A program made the translations under genes and the position numbers. From contig NZ_BGJX01000003.1 of NCBI RefSeq assembly GCF_009811655.1, positions 1 to 64,000 of the forward strand: a stretch of DNA of 64,000 nucleotides, read 5' to 3'. This DNA comes from Methylosinus sp. Ce-a6 (GTDB taxonomy: Bacteria > Pseudomonadota > Alphaproteobacteria > Rhizobiales > Beijerinckiaceae). The notes beneath the pieces were generated by a model. The model was not told the DNA's origin, ran no database searches, and saw nothing but the letters and a program-made list of their open reading frames with translations. Of the stretch, positions 1 to 7,774 are shown piece by piece; position 1 is the stretch's first letter, and the number at the start of each line of letters is the position of its first letter.

Positions 1-97
1 GATTCGGGTTGCTCCCCATAGATTCAGACACTTCCAGGCTTGAAAAGCGAAAATCACCCCACTTCATCGGACCAACTGTAGAGCGTCGAACGGCCTT

Positions 98-391
98 GGC
101 CTGGACCCGAAAACCGGCAAGGTCGCGGAATGGCTGTCGCCAGGCGGGCCGGACTCCGGCCCCTACGCCATCGCGGTGGTCGACGACGTCGTCTGGTACG
201 CCGAGTCGGCGGTGTCACCCAACATGCTGGTGCGCTTCGATCCCAAAAGCGAGACGTTCGAGCGATGGCCGATACCCTCGGGCGGCAGCGTTGTCTGCAA
301 CATGGCGCCGGCGCCCGGTGGCGACCTCGCGCTCGCGTGCAGCGGCGTCGATACGGTGGCGCTTATCGAGATCACCAAAAGAGCGAATTGA
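98..391 (+). pseudogene. Streptogramin lyase-like (Vgb family) C-terminal remnant
   Basis: An open frame of about 97 codons reads like the C-terminal part of a Vgb-type beta-propeller. It has repeated blade signatures: a 'DPKTGKVAEW' strand, then 'GPYAIAVVDDVVWYAES', then 'LVRFDPKSETFERWPIPSG'. It has no start codon in a sensible place, since an in-frame stop lies at 41-43 and family similarity begins only near base 98. A full Vgb protein has about 290 residues, so two thirds are missing. The stop overlaps by 20 bases the 3' end of the convergent reductase gene, as expected at a rearrangement junction. Whether the remaining fragment is expressed is unknown. Bases 1-97 show nothing I recognise. 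Confidence 0.6.
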
Positions 392-1376
392 GCAAATGCC
401 TCGGCGAGTGACGCCGAGCGCCCTCGAGGTCGCGATTGAGATATCCGGGGACAATCGCGTCGATTGCCTGAGGCGTGATGCCTAGTCCTTCTAGCGTCGT
501 TCCGGCAGCTTTCGCTTCATCCGAAACGACGTTGTCACGGCGCAGCAGTTCGACCTGATCGGTCGTCATAGACAATAGTTTCGGGAACAGTCCGAAGGAC
601 AGTTTGCTCGCGATTTGGGTGACGCTCGCCATGAGTTTACCGGTTCCGAACGAGAGCGCGACAATCGGTCGGCGATGCTCCGTTACCTCGCAGACATACT
701 CCACCAACTCTCGAAAAGTCTTCACCTCTGGTCCGCCCAGTTCGTAGATTGCTCCAGGGGTCGCCTTGCCGTCGAGGGCGAGAGTCACTGCCTGTGCGAT
801 GTCGTCCACGAAGACGGGTTGGAACCGTGTTTCTGCGCCAACGAGCGGCAGAACGGGCATGAGCCGCGCCATCGCTGCGAAGCGGTTGAAGAAATCGTCC
901 TCCGGGCCGAACACGATGGACGGTCGAAAGATCACGGCTTGGGGGACCTGTTCATGCACCGCCACCTCGCCTTCGGCCTTGCTGCGAGCGTAACCGGAAA
1001 TAGAGCTCTCGCGTGCGCCGAGCGCCGAAATGTGAACGAACCGCGTGATGCCCGCTTCTTTGACCGCTTCGGCGACAGCGCCTGCGCCGCGCGCTTGAAT
1101 GGCGGTGAATGTCTGATCGCCGCTTTCGGTCAGGATGCCGACGAGATTGATTGCGGCGTCGGCGCTGTCGAGCGCGGCGGCGATCGTGTGCGGATGACGC
1201 AAATGAGCCTGAACCAGTTCGACTTGGTCAGGCTCTCCGAGCGACAGCAGATCGTACGCACGATCGGGTCGCCGGCAAGCGACTCGGACGCGCCAGCCGT
1301 CGGCGACCAACGACCGGACGACATGTCGTCCGATAAAGCCGGATCCGCCAAATATCGTCACCCGTCCTTTTGGCAT
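372..1376 (-). CDS. NDUFA9-like NAD(P)-binding reductase (atypical SDR)
   Basis: The product has 334 residues and belongs to the extended/atypical SDR group that includes complex I accessory subunit NDUFA9. The N-terminal Rossmann motif 'GGSGFIGRHV' (residues 9-18) binds NAD(P). Later hallmarks are 'HISALGA', 'YARSKAEGE' (atypical YxxxK) and 'RPSIVFGPEDDFFNRFA'. The substrate is unknown; alphaproteobacterial members are often annotated as complex I NDUFA9-family proteins. The last ~20 residues after 'IVPGYL' (an Arg/His-rich tail ending NSLFW) do not look like the usual family end. They run into the truncated lyase remnant, so the native C terminus was probably replaced. It faces away from pmoC. 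Confidence 0.8.
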   Translation of the reverse strand: MPKGRVTIFGGSGFIGRHVVRSLVADGWRVRVACRRPDRAYDLLSLGEPDQVELVQAHLRHPHTIAAALDSADAAINLVGILTESGDQTFTAIQARGAGAVAEAVKEAGITRFVHISALGARESSISGYARSKAEGEVAVHEQVPQAVIFRPSIVFGPEDDFFNRFAAMARLMPVLPLVGAETRFQPVFVDDIAQAVTLALDGKATPGAIYELGGPEVKTFRELVEYVCEVTEHRRPIVALSFGTGKLMASVTQIASKLSFGLFPKLLSMTTDQVELLRRDNVVSDEAKAAGTTLEGLGITPQAIDAIVPGYLNRDLEGARRHSPRHLLNSLFW

Positions 1377-1705
1377 CGAACCGTCGCACCTGATAGCGGA
1401 GCTGTCATTGCGGCGTCCGCAGCCATCTCAGCTAGGGGAGCGAAGGCATTTGTCTCATGCGGAGCTGGAAAAGTCGTTTGCGCTTTGTCCGCGAACGTCG
1501 CCGTAGTTCGGTCGGGATGGCGGTGTCCGTCACATCGTAAGGCCCGCTCGCCGCTCGGGTCGGAACTGCTGCGAATTCGGTTGCGTCTCTCCTCCGTCGA
1601 GAGGCGCACATGGAAAAATATTTCCCCAGCCGATCACTTTGCGTCGAACGGATCCTATATGTCTTTTATGAAGTTCAGTGTCTGGTCGAGTAAGGGATGC
1701 TGAAG
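1377..1705. other. Intergenic region between divergent reductase gene and pmoC
   Basis: About 330 bases separate the two divergent genes and should hold both promoters. The final ~90 bases before pmoC are locally AT-richer ('GAAAAATATTTCC' near 1612). I could not identify a convincing sigma-70 pair or a structured RNA. The pmoC ribosome binding site 'TAAGGG' is at 1691-1696. No gene remnant was recognised. Confidence 0.4.
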
Positions 1706-2485
1706 ATGAGCTTGACAGTCGAGACTGTCGAAAGCCGCGTGGTCGACGAGAGCACGGTCATCGTAAATTTGAAACCGATGTGGATCGGATTGGCGGGCTT
1801 GGTCACGATCTACGCGACTGCGCGTATTTACGAGCAGGTTTTTGGCTGGCGCGCCGGTCTCGATTCCTTTGCGCCCGAGTTCCAGACTTATTGGCTGACG
1901 ATTCTGTGGACAGAGATTCCGCTGGAACTCGTATCGGGATTGGCCATTGTGAGCTATCTCTGGAAAACGCGCACGCGCGACTTTTCGACTCTGACGCCCA
2001 GACAAGAGCTGCGTCGCCATGTGTTCCTATTGGAATGGCTTACGCTCTATGGCGTCGCGGTCTATTTCGGCGCGAGCTTCTTCACCGAGCAGGACGCCAC
2101 TTGGCACATGACCGTGATTCGTGACACGGATTTCACGCCCAGCCACATCCTCGAGTTCTATGGCAGCTACCCGATCTTTTCGATCATGGGGGTCGGGTCG
2201 TTCTTCTATGCGAAGACCCGTCTTCCATTCTTCGCCAAGGGCTATTCGCTGGCCTTCCTGATTCTGGCGATCGGCCCGTTCATGATCATCCCGAACGTCG
2301 GCTTCAACGAATGGGGTCATACCTTCTGGTTCATGGAAGAACTGTTCGTCGCTCCGCTGCACTGGGGATTCGTGTTCTTCGGCTGGATGGTGCTCGCCGT
2401 GTTCGGCGTCGTCCTGCAAATCCTTGTCGGGTTGCGGAGGCTGCTCGGCGAAGAGGCGGTGAAAGCGCTTTCGAACGTCGCTTGA
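1706..2485 (+). CDS. pmoC: Particulate methane/ammonia monooxygenase subunit C, solitary copy
   Basis: PmoC is a membrane subunit of the copper enzyme that oxidises methane to methanol. This 259-residue protein has about six hydrophobic helices and the family core 'RIYEQVFGWRAGLDSFAPEF'. The Asp-His-His copper/zinc site is intact as D-x3-H-x12-H in 'EQDATWHMTVIRDTDFTPSH' (D130, H134, H147 from this start). The second Asn-His-His set is also intact in 'NEWGHTFWF...LHWGF' (N201, H205, H219). The start at 1706 has 'TAAGGG' nine bases upstream. An ATG at 1697 would abut that site and add three residues. No pmoA or pmoB follows; downstream is a Tn3 scrap. Type II methanotrophs are known to carry extra lone pmoC copies, and this seems to be one. 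Confidence 0.95.
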   Translation: MSLTVETVESRVVDESTVIVNLKPMWIGLAGLVTIYATARIYEQVFGWRAGLDSFAPEFQTYWLTILWTEIPLELVSGLAIVSYLWKTRTRDFSTLTPRQELRRHVFLLEWLTLYGVAVYFGASFFTEQDATWHMTVIRDTDFTPSHILEFYGSYPIFSIMGVGSFFYAKTRLPFFAKGYSLAFLILAIGPFMIIPNVGFNEWGHTFWFMEELFVAPLHWGFVFFGWMVLAVFGVVLQILVGLRRLLGEEAVKALSNVA

Positions 2486-2529
2486 CCCTTCTGTAACTCG
2501 ACCTTGCGCATAGCAGGGGTAGGGTCGAG

Positions 2530-2655
2530 GTTTGCGTCTTCATCCATCTCGGTGACGCTCTGGAGGCCGGCGATCTCTACGTGGCGGGCGCTGAGGAATT
2601 CGCGGACTATCGCGCCCAGCTCATGCCATGGCCGGAGTGCGAAGCTCGGCTAGCG
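2530..2655 (+). mobile_element. tnpA (fragment): Tn3-family transposase internal fragment
   Basis: About 40 codons read in one frame without a start or stop as 'HLGDALEAGDLYV', then 'GAEEFADYRAQLMPW', then 'PECEARLA'. This is recognisable as an internal block of a Tn3-family TnpA (the segment that in intact proteins reads roughly ALRSGDIYV-x-GSxxYADYRxQLLPW). Nothing else of the transposase is present on either side. The fragment sits between pmoC and the truncated methyltransferase whose stop codon falls inside it. It therefore marks a deletion or insertion boundary of the arsenic island. No inverted terminal repeat was found by eye. Confidence 0.75.
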
Positions 2656-3057
2656 GACCGCCGCGGACATATCGGGCGCGAAAAAGACGCCGAACACGCA
2701 AATGACCGTATCGAACGCGCCGTCGGGATAGCCGAGGGCGAGCATGTCGGCGACGCGGAATTCGATATTGTCGAGGCCTTTGCTCTGCGCTTTCGCCGCG
2801 GCCAATGCAATCAAGCGTTCGGCGAGATCGACGGCGATCACTCTGCCCTTCGGCCCGACGCGCTCGGCGGCCGGCAAGGCCGATCCGCCGCTGCCGGAGC
2901 AGACGTCGAGCACGCATGCGCCGGGAGGAAGATTCAGGCGATCGACGGTCTCTCGCCCGAAGCGATGCCAGAACGAGCTGACAGGGTGGTCGAAATAATC
3001 GGCGGCGGCATTGTAGGCGGCGGCAGCTTTCGCCTTTGCGGCTTCCAGTTCGTTCAT
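2650..3057 (-). pseudogene. Class I SAM-dependent methyltransferase, 3'-truncated
   Basis: The 135 residues cover the N-terminal half of a UbiE/Methyltransf_11-type enzyme. Motif I is 'VLDVCSGSGGSALPAAE', the acidic loop is 'VIAVDLAERLIALA', and motif IV is 'FDTVICVFGVFFAPDM'. Normal relatives run to about 270 residues. The frame ends at a TAG at 2650-2652, exactly where the Tn3 transposase fragment begins, so the C-terminal half (post-motif IV strands) is gone. It is the last gene of the arsenic operon, 30 bases after acr3. It lacks the conserved cysteines expected of ArsM, so an arsenic-methylation role is not supported. It is probably non-functional. Confidence 0.75.
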
Positions 3058-3087
3058 CCTCTCTTCCCGATCCCGCTATCTTGTCGT

Positions 3088-4194
3088 TCAGGCGCGCGAG
3101 GCCGCGCCGGAGCCTTCGTACCACGTGCGCGAGCGGCGGACGAGATGGACGACGGAGAGCATGACCGGCACCTCCACGAGCACGCCGACGACGGTCGCGA
3201 GCGCCGCGCCCGACCGAAAGCCGAAGAGGGCGATCGCCGTCGCGACGGCCAGCTCGAAGAAATTGCTGGCGCCGATCAGCGCCGACGGGCCGGCGACGCA
3301 CCATTCGACGCCGAGGCGGCGATTGAGGAGATAGGCGAGGCCGGCGTTGAAATAGACCTGAATCAGGATCGGCGTCGCCAAGAGCGCGATGACCAATGGC
3401 TGACGCGTGATCTCTTCGCCCTGCAGGCCGAACAGAATGACGAGCGTGAGCAGCAGCGCCGCGAGCGAGAGCGGGCCGAGTACGCGCAGCGTCGTGGCCA
3501 GCGCGGCCGCGCCGCCTTTCGCCAGCAGCGCGCGCCGCCACAGCTGCGCAGCGATCACCGGCGCGACGATATAGAGCGCGACCGACAGCAGCAGCGTGCC
3601 CCAGGGCACGGTGATGGACGACAGGCCGAGCAGCAGAGCGACGAGCGGCGCGAAGGCGACGATCATGATCGTGTCGTTGAGCGCGACCTGCGACAGAGTG
3701 AAATGCGGCTCGCCGTCGACGAGATTGGACCAGACGAACACCATGGCCGTGCAAGGCGCCGCCGCCAGCAGAATGAGGCCGGCGATATAGGCGTCGATCT
3801 GATCGGCCGGCAGAAAGGGCCGGAACAGATGCGCGATGAACAGCCAGCCGAGCAGCGCCATCGAGAATGGCTTGACGAGCCAATTGACGCCGACCGTGAC
3901 GGCGATGCCGCGCCAATGCTCGCGCACCTGGGCCAGCGCGGCGAGGTCGATCTTCAGCAACATGGGGATGATCATCAGCCACACCAGCGCCGCGACCGGC
4001 AAATTCACTTGCGCGACCGTCGCCGCGCCGATGGCGTGGAAAATGGAAGGCGCCGCCTCACCGAGCGCGATTCCGACGATGATGCAGAGCGCGACCCACA
4101 GGGTCAGATAGCGCTCGAAAACACCCATGGCGGGCGCTGCGGATGTTTTGCCTCGATCCGGCTCCGTGGCGGCCGGAGTTGCGCGCAGTTCCAT
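3088..4194 (-). CDS. acr3: ACR3-family arsenite efflux permease
   Basis: Acr3 exports As(III) across the inner membrane. The 368-residue product has about ten membrane segments and family blocks 'FERYLTLWVALCIIVGIALG', 'LLKIDLAAL' and 'LAAAPCTAMVFVWSNLVDG', the last holding the conserved Cys of the transport path. Also present are 'LNDTIMIVAFAPLVALLLG' and the late 'GPSALIGASNFFELAVATAI'. It lies 22 bases downstream of arsA in the same operon, so it probably works as the channel for the ArsA ATPase with ArsD delivering arsenite. The N-terminal ~22 residues are hydrophilic and rich in Ala/Thr/Pro. Confidence 0.95.
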   Translation of the reverse strand: MELRATPAATEPDRGKTSAAPAMGVFERYLTLWVALCIIVGIALGEAAPSIFHAIGAATVAQVNLPVAALVWLMIIPMLLKIDLAALAQVREHWRGIAVTVGVNWLVKPFSMALLGWLFIAHLFRPFLPADQIDAYIAGLILLAAAPCTAMVFVWSNLVDGEPHFTLSQVALNDTIMIVAFAPLVALLLGLSSITVPWGTLLLSVALYIVAPVIAAQLWRRALLAKGGAAALATTLRVLGPLSLAALLLTLVILFGLQGEEITRQPLVIALLATPILIQVYFNAGLAYLLNRRLGVEWCVAGPSALIGASNFFELAVATAIALFGFRSGAALATVVGVLVEVPVMLSVVHLVRRSRTWYEGSGAASRA

Positions 4195-4216
4195 CGGCTT
4201 TCCTTTCGGTGAAATA

Positions 4217-5986
4217 TCAGGCGGCCTCGACGGCGCGCCCCGCCAGCTCCAGAAGGCGGGGAACGCCGACCGGCTCTTCCTTCAGCAGCGGGACGATCGC
4301 ATAGCGTCGCGCATGCGTAGTGGCGACAGCTTCGATCTCGCGCATTTCGTTGCGCGCGCGCTGACGCAGAAGCGGCGAATGCGGGCGCGCGGCGGCCACG
4401 CTATTGTTGATGATCCACGCCCGAGGCTCTATTCCGGCGCGCCGCAGATCGGCCTGAAGAGCGGCGGCTTCGAGCACGGGCGTCGTCTCGGCGAGCGTCA
4501 CGAGCAGAACCTTGGTCTGCTTCGGATTCTGCAATTGCATCATCGGCGTCGTGTAATGCGCGCCTTTGGCGTCCAATTGGCGCGCGACCTCGCGATGATA
4601 GGCGCCCGTCGCGTCCAGCAGCAGAAGGGTGTGGCCGGTCGGCGCCGTGTCCATCACCACGAAACTCTCGCCCGCCTCGCGGATGATGCGCGAGAACGCC
4701 TGAAACACGGCGATTTCCTCGGTGCAGGGCGAGCGCAGATCCTCCTCCAGCAGCGCGCGTCCGGCGGCGTCCAGCTTCGCGCCCTTGGCGGCCAATATCT
4801 CGCGGCGATAGCGCTCCGTTTCCGCGTGCGGATCGATGCGGCTCACTCTGAGATGCTCCATCGATCCATGGAGCGTTTCCGAAAGATGCGCGGCCGGGTC
4901 GGAGGTGGTGAGATGCGCGTGCAGCCCGCAGCGGGCGAGCTCCACCGCGACCGCGGCCGCCAGCGTGGTTTTGCCGACGCCGCCCTTGCCCATCAGCATC
5001 ACCAGGCCGTGACCATCCGCCGCTAGGGCGTCGACCAGCTCCGACAGGCCGGGCGCGTCGAGCGCGATCGGCTCGTCCTCGCTCGCGCTCGCCGGCGGCG
5101 GCGTTTCGACGAGCAATTGCCGCAAGGCGTCGAGCCCGACGAGATTGTACGGCCTGAGCGCGAGGCGATCGCAGGGCAGAGCGGCGAGCTCGGCGGGAAG
5201 CGCGCGCAACGCCGCCTGCTCGCGCTCATAGATCGCGGCGGCGAGCGCATCCTGCTTCGCCTCCTCTTCCGGCAGCAAGCCATTGATGATGAGATATTGC
5301 TGCGCGATGCCGATCGCGGCCAGCTCCTTATGCGTGCGGGCGATCTCGTTCAGCGCGGAGCGCTGCGCGCGGGCGACGAGCACCAGGCGCGTGCGGGCGG
5401 CGTCGGCCAGCGCCTCGACGGCGCGGCGGTATTGCGCGCGCTGCTTGTCCAGCCCCGCCAGCGGCCCGAGGCAAGAGGCGTCGCCCTTGCCGGAATCGAG
5501 AAAGCCGCTCCATGCGCCGGGCAATTGCAGCAGGCGGATCGTGTGTCCCGTCGGCGCGGTGTCGAAGACGATGTGGTCGTAAGGCGCGGTCAGCGCGGAA
5601 TCGACCAGCAGCGCGGTGAATTCGTCGAAGGCGGCGATCTCCGTCGTGCAGGCGCCCGATAATTGCTCCTCGATCCCTTTCACCACCGCGTCCGGAAGCA
5701 CGCCGCGCACCGGGCCGACGATGCGGTCGCGATAGCCTCGAGCCGCCGCCTGCGGGTCGATCTCCAGCGCCGACAGGCCCGGCGCGCCGGGAATGTCGGT
5801 TATCCGATTGCCGATGATCGTTCCGAACACTTGCGCCACATTGGACGCCGGATCGGTGCTGACCAGCAGCACGCGCCGCCCGGCCTCGCCGAGCGCGATC
5901 GCCGTCGCGCAGGCGATCGACGTCTTGCCGACCCCGCCCTTGCCGGTGAAGAACAGGAAGCGCGGCGGCTGCTCGAGGAATTGCAT
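4217..5986 (-). CDS. arsA: Arsenite-translocating ATPase ArsA (two ATPase halves)
   Basis: ArsA energises arsenite extrusion through the membrane permease. The 589-residue protein is a tandem duplication as in plasmid R773 ArsA. The first half has P-loop 'GKGGVGKT' at 15-22 and 'DTAPTGHT' at 142-149. The second half has 'GKGGVGKT' at 333-340 and a second 'DTAPTGHT'. The three As(III)/Sb(III)-binding cysteines are in place: C113 in 'SGACTTEIAAF', C172 in 'SCLGPLAGL' and C421 in 'SPCTEEIAVF'. The linker between halves is about residues 290-320. It sits between arsD (9 bases upstream) and acr3 (22 bases downstream). Length and motifs indicate a functional enzyme. Confidence 0.97.
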   Translation of the reverse strand: MQFLEQPPRFLFFTGKGGVGKTSIACATAIALGEAGRRVLLVSTDPASNVAQVFGTIIGNRITDIPGAPGLSALEIDPQAAARGYRDRIVGPVRGVLPDAVVKGIEEQLSGACTTEIAAFDEFTALLVDSALTAPYDHIVFDTAPTGHTIRLLQLPGAWSGFLDSGKGDASCLGPLAGLDKQRAQYRRAVEALADAARTRLVLVARAQRSALNEIARTHKELAAIGIAQQYLIINGLLPEEEAKQDALAAAIYEREQAALRALPAELAALPCDRLALRPYNLVGLDALRQLLVETPPPASASEDEPIALDAPGLSELVDALAADGHGLVMLMGKGGVGKTTLAAAVAVELARCGLHAHLTTSDPAAHLSETLHGSMEHLRVSRIDPHAETERYRREILAAKGAKLDAAGRALLEEDLRSPCTEEIAVFQAFSRIIREAGESFVVMDTAPTGHTLLLLDATGAYHREVARQLDAKGAHYTTPMMQLQNPKQTKVLLVTLAETTPVLEAAALQADLRRAGIEPRAWIINNSVAAARPHSPLLRQRARNEMREIEAVATTHARRYAIVPLLKEEPVGVPRLLELAGRAVEAA

Positions 5987-5995
5987 CGCGGCCCT

Positions 5996-6352
5996 TCAGC
6001 AGCTGCCGCCGCCGCAGCATCCGCTCTGCTTCGGCTGCGTCGCGGTCTCGACGAGGCCGGCCCAGCGGGCAAGCTCGCCGCGGCTCGGATAGCGCCCGGC
6101 GAGCGCGACTTCTCCCCCGACGAGCACCAGGGGCAGCGCCTCCTGCCCGGAGCGCTCCAGAAAGCCTTTCACGGTCGCATTCTCCGCGAAGGCGAGCGGT
6201 TGCTGCGCCAGATTGAATCGCTCGATGCGGGCGCCGTTCTGCTTGGCCCAATCGACATCGGCCGCAAAGCTCACCAGCGCCTGATCGACCTCGGTTCCGC
6301 ACACGCCCGTGCTGCAGCAGAGCGCCGGGTCATAGACTTCGATCGCCGTCAT
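5996..6352 (-). CDS. arsD: ArsD arsenical metallochaperone
   Basis: ArsD hands As(III) to ArsA and raises pump affinity for arsenite. The 118-residue protein has the essential vicinal pair and third cysteine, C12-C13-C18 in 'ALCCSTGVCG', in the thioredoxin-fold N terminus. A further C-terminal cysteine cluster is 'GCCGGGSC' at the extreme end. The middle reads 'QNGARIERFNLAQQPLAFAE' and 'LPLVLVGGEVALAGRYPSR', both typical of the family. It is encoded between arsC and arsA with short spacers, the canonical arsDA arrangement. Confidence 0.96.
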   Translation of the reverse strand: MTAIEVYDPALCCSTGVCGTEVDQALVSFAADVDWAKQNGARIERFNLAQQPLAFAENATVKGFLERSGQEALPLVLVGGEVALAGRYPSRGELARWAGLVETATQPKQSGCCGGGSC

Positions 6353-6370
6353 ATCCGTCTCCCTCGAATG

Positions 6371-6808
6371 TTACTTTTCCGCGGCGCGCCGGCCGGCGGA
6401 ATCGACGACGAGCTCGCCGTCCTCCTTGCGGAATTCGCCGCGTTGCGGCAGCGGCAGAATGTCCAGCGCCGCCTCCGACGGACGGCACAGTGTCACGCCC
6501 ATCGATGTGACGACGATCGGCCGATTGATGACGATCGGATGCGCCATCATCGCATCGAGCAAGCGCTCGTCGGTCAGCGTCGGATCGCCGAGGCCGAGCT
6601 CGTGATAGGGCGTGCCCTTTTCGCGCAGCAGCGCGCGCGTCGATATCCCCATTCGCGCGATGAGCTGCGCCAGCAGCACGCGCGTCGGCGGCGTCTTCAA
6701 ATATTCGATCACATGCGGCTCTATGCCGGCGTTGCGGATGAGGCCGAGCGTGTTGCGCGAGGTTCCGCAATCGGGATTGTGATAGATGATCACATCGGCC
6801 GCGCTCAT
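6371..6808 (-). CDS. arsC: Arsenate reductase, glutaredoxin-coupled type
   Basis: The enzyme reduces arsenate to arsenite using glutathione/glutaredoxin. The 145-residue protein carries the catalytic Cys14 in 'YHNPDCGTSRNTL' and the later 'PIVINRPIVVTSMGV' block with substrate-binding Arg. This start is favoured because its ATG overlaps the TGA of the upstream arsI (ATGA, 6805-6808), indicating translational coupling. The same frame stays open upstream to 6985, but that part only overlaps arsI. Product arsenite would pass to ArsD/ArsA/Acr3 encoded next. Confidence 0.95.
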   Translation of the reverse strand: MSAADVIIYHNPDCGTSRNTLGLIRNAGIEPHVIEYLKTPPTRVLLAQLIARMGISTRALLREKGTPYHELGLGDPTLTDERLLDAMMAHPIVINRPIVVTSMGVTLCRPSEAALDILPLPQRGEFRKEDGELVVDSAGRRAAEK

Positions 6809-7310
6809 GCGGGCTCCTTCGAGCCGCAGCACGGCGTCTTCGCGGGTAGCTCCGGCTTTGGCGGACAGCGTTCGCCTTGCGGCGTGGTCGGCGCGCAGTA
6901 GGCGTTCGCTTTGCCCTTCAGCGCGTCCAGCGCAGGGTCGCCGCCATAGACCGGGCTTTCGCCCGTCGTGAGGAAGGTCTCCCACATCAGCCCCTGCGGA
7001 TCGGCGATCCAGGATTTTTCTGAACTCGCATAGCAGCAGGTCGCCGCGCCCTCCTCATAGACACGCCCGCCGGCCTGCTTCGTCCATAGACGTCGTGCAG
7101 CTCGTCCATGGTTTCGACCTGAATGCCGAGATGCTCCAATCCGAGGCTCGAGCCCCTGGCGGAGATGGCGAAATTCACGCGCGGATCGTCGAGCATCCAT
7201 TTGGCGTAATCGGGCTTCTCGACCGTCGGCGCGGCGCCGAACAGCGCGCTGTAGAAATGGATGGATCGGGGCAGGTCCTCGACGGACCCATGCACATGCA
7301 GGCGCTTCAT
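6805..7310 (-). pseudogene. arsI: ArsI/CadI-family glyoxalase-fold protein, frameshifted
   Basis: The N-terminal half reads 'MKRLHVHGSVEDLPRSIHFY', 'DYAKWMLDDPRVNFAIS' and 'GLEHLGIQVETMDELHDVY' in one frame. The C-terminal half continues one frame over with 'GGRVYEEGAATCCYASSEKSW', 'ADPQGLMWETFLTTGE' and a Cys-containing tail 'TPCCGSKEPA'. Together they match the vicinal-oxygen-chelate ArsI/CadI family, which includes C-As lyases with a 'TCCYA' thiolate pair. A net loss of one base between 7081 and 7092 separates the halves. This could be a real mutation or a sequencing error. The start overlaps the arsR stop (ATGA), and the stop overlaps the arsC start. Confidence 0.85.
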
Positions 7311-7651
7311 GGAACCCTCTCGGTCTGGCAGCTCGTCTCGACCGCGGTGATGCAGCAGGAGGCGGCTTCGCCCTTGCAGCAATTTTCCGTCAGATAGGCG
7401 AGCAGCGCATTCATGACGGGATAGGCGGCCGAATAGATCAGGGAGCGGCCCTCGCGGCGGAAGGTCACGAGATCGGCGTGCTTGAGCTGGCTCAAATGGA
7501 ACGACAGCGTCGTCGCCGGAAGCCCGAGCCGCTCGCCGATCCGCCCCGCGGGAAGCCCCTCCGGGCCCGCCTGCATCAGCAGCCGGAAGATATCGAGACG
7601 CGACTCGTGGGCGAGGGCGACCAGGGCGGTAATGGCGGAGATCTTTTCCAT
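7307..7651 (-). CDS. arsR: ArsR-family arsenic-responsive repressor
   Basis: This 114-residue winged-helix protein heads the arsenic operon. The helix-turn-helix region is 'LPATTLSFHLSQLKHADLV' and the wing is 'RREGRSLIY'. It lacks the ELCVCDL metal site of R773 ArsR. It instead has clustered cysteines near the C terminus ('NCCKGEAASCC' and a later SCQ), resembling ArsR proteins with C-terminal arsenite sites. The -10 hexamer lies only six bases before the ATG, so the mRNA may be leaderless. Binding to the 7654-7669 inverted repeat would block the promoter. Translation is coupled to arsI through an ATGA overlap. Confidence 0.93.
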   Translation of the reverse strand: MEKISAITALVALAHESRLDIFRLLMQAGPEGLPAGRIGERLGLPATTLSFHLSQLKHADLVTFRREGRSLIYSAAYPVMNALLAYLTENCCKGEAASCCITAVETSCQTERVP

Positions 7652-7653
7652 AG

Positions 7654-7669
7654 TTCCAATATATTTGAA
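7654..7669. promoter_or_regulatory. ArsR operator (imperfect inverted repeat)
   Basis: The sequence TTCCAATATATTTGAA is an inverted repeat with one mismatched pair. It closely resembles the TTCAA-N6-TTGAA type operators of ArsR/SmtB-family repressors. It overlaps the -10 hexamer of the arsR promoter, so occupancy would prevent open-complex formation. Confidence 0.6.
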
Positions 7670-7685
7670 ATATGGAGGAGGTCAA
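7658..7685 (-). promoter_or_regulatory. arsR operon promoter, probably leaderless
   Basis: On the minus strand a -35 hexamer TTGACC (7680-7685) and a -10 hexamer TATATT (7658-7663) are spaced by 16 bases. The expected transcription start, about seven bases after the -10, coincides with the A of the arsR ATG at 7651. No room is left for a normal ribosome binding site. Confidence 0.6.
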
Positions 7686-7774
7686 GGCGCACGAAATTCA
7701 ATTTCTGAACCAACGACCGTTTCACGGCGAGGGAGCCATCGATCCTTCAGCGGCGTGATCGCCAAGGTATCAGC

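Noticed and set aside
3088..3090. ArsM annotation for the methyltransferase after acr3
   Set aside because: The fragment shows only generic SAM motifs and none of the conserved ArsM cysteine pattern, so a specific name is not justified.
2581..4212. A 543-codon plus-strand open frame antisense to acr3
   Set aside because: Apart from its first ~25 codons (the Tn3 fragment) it is an Arg/Glu/Asp-rich shadow of the acr3 gene with no family similarity.
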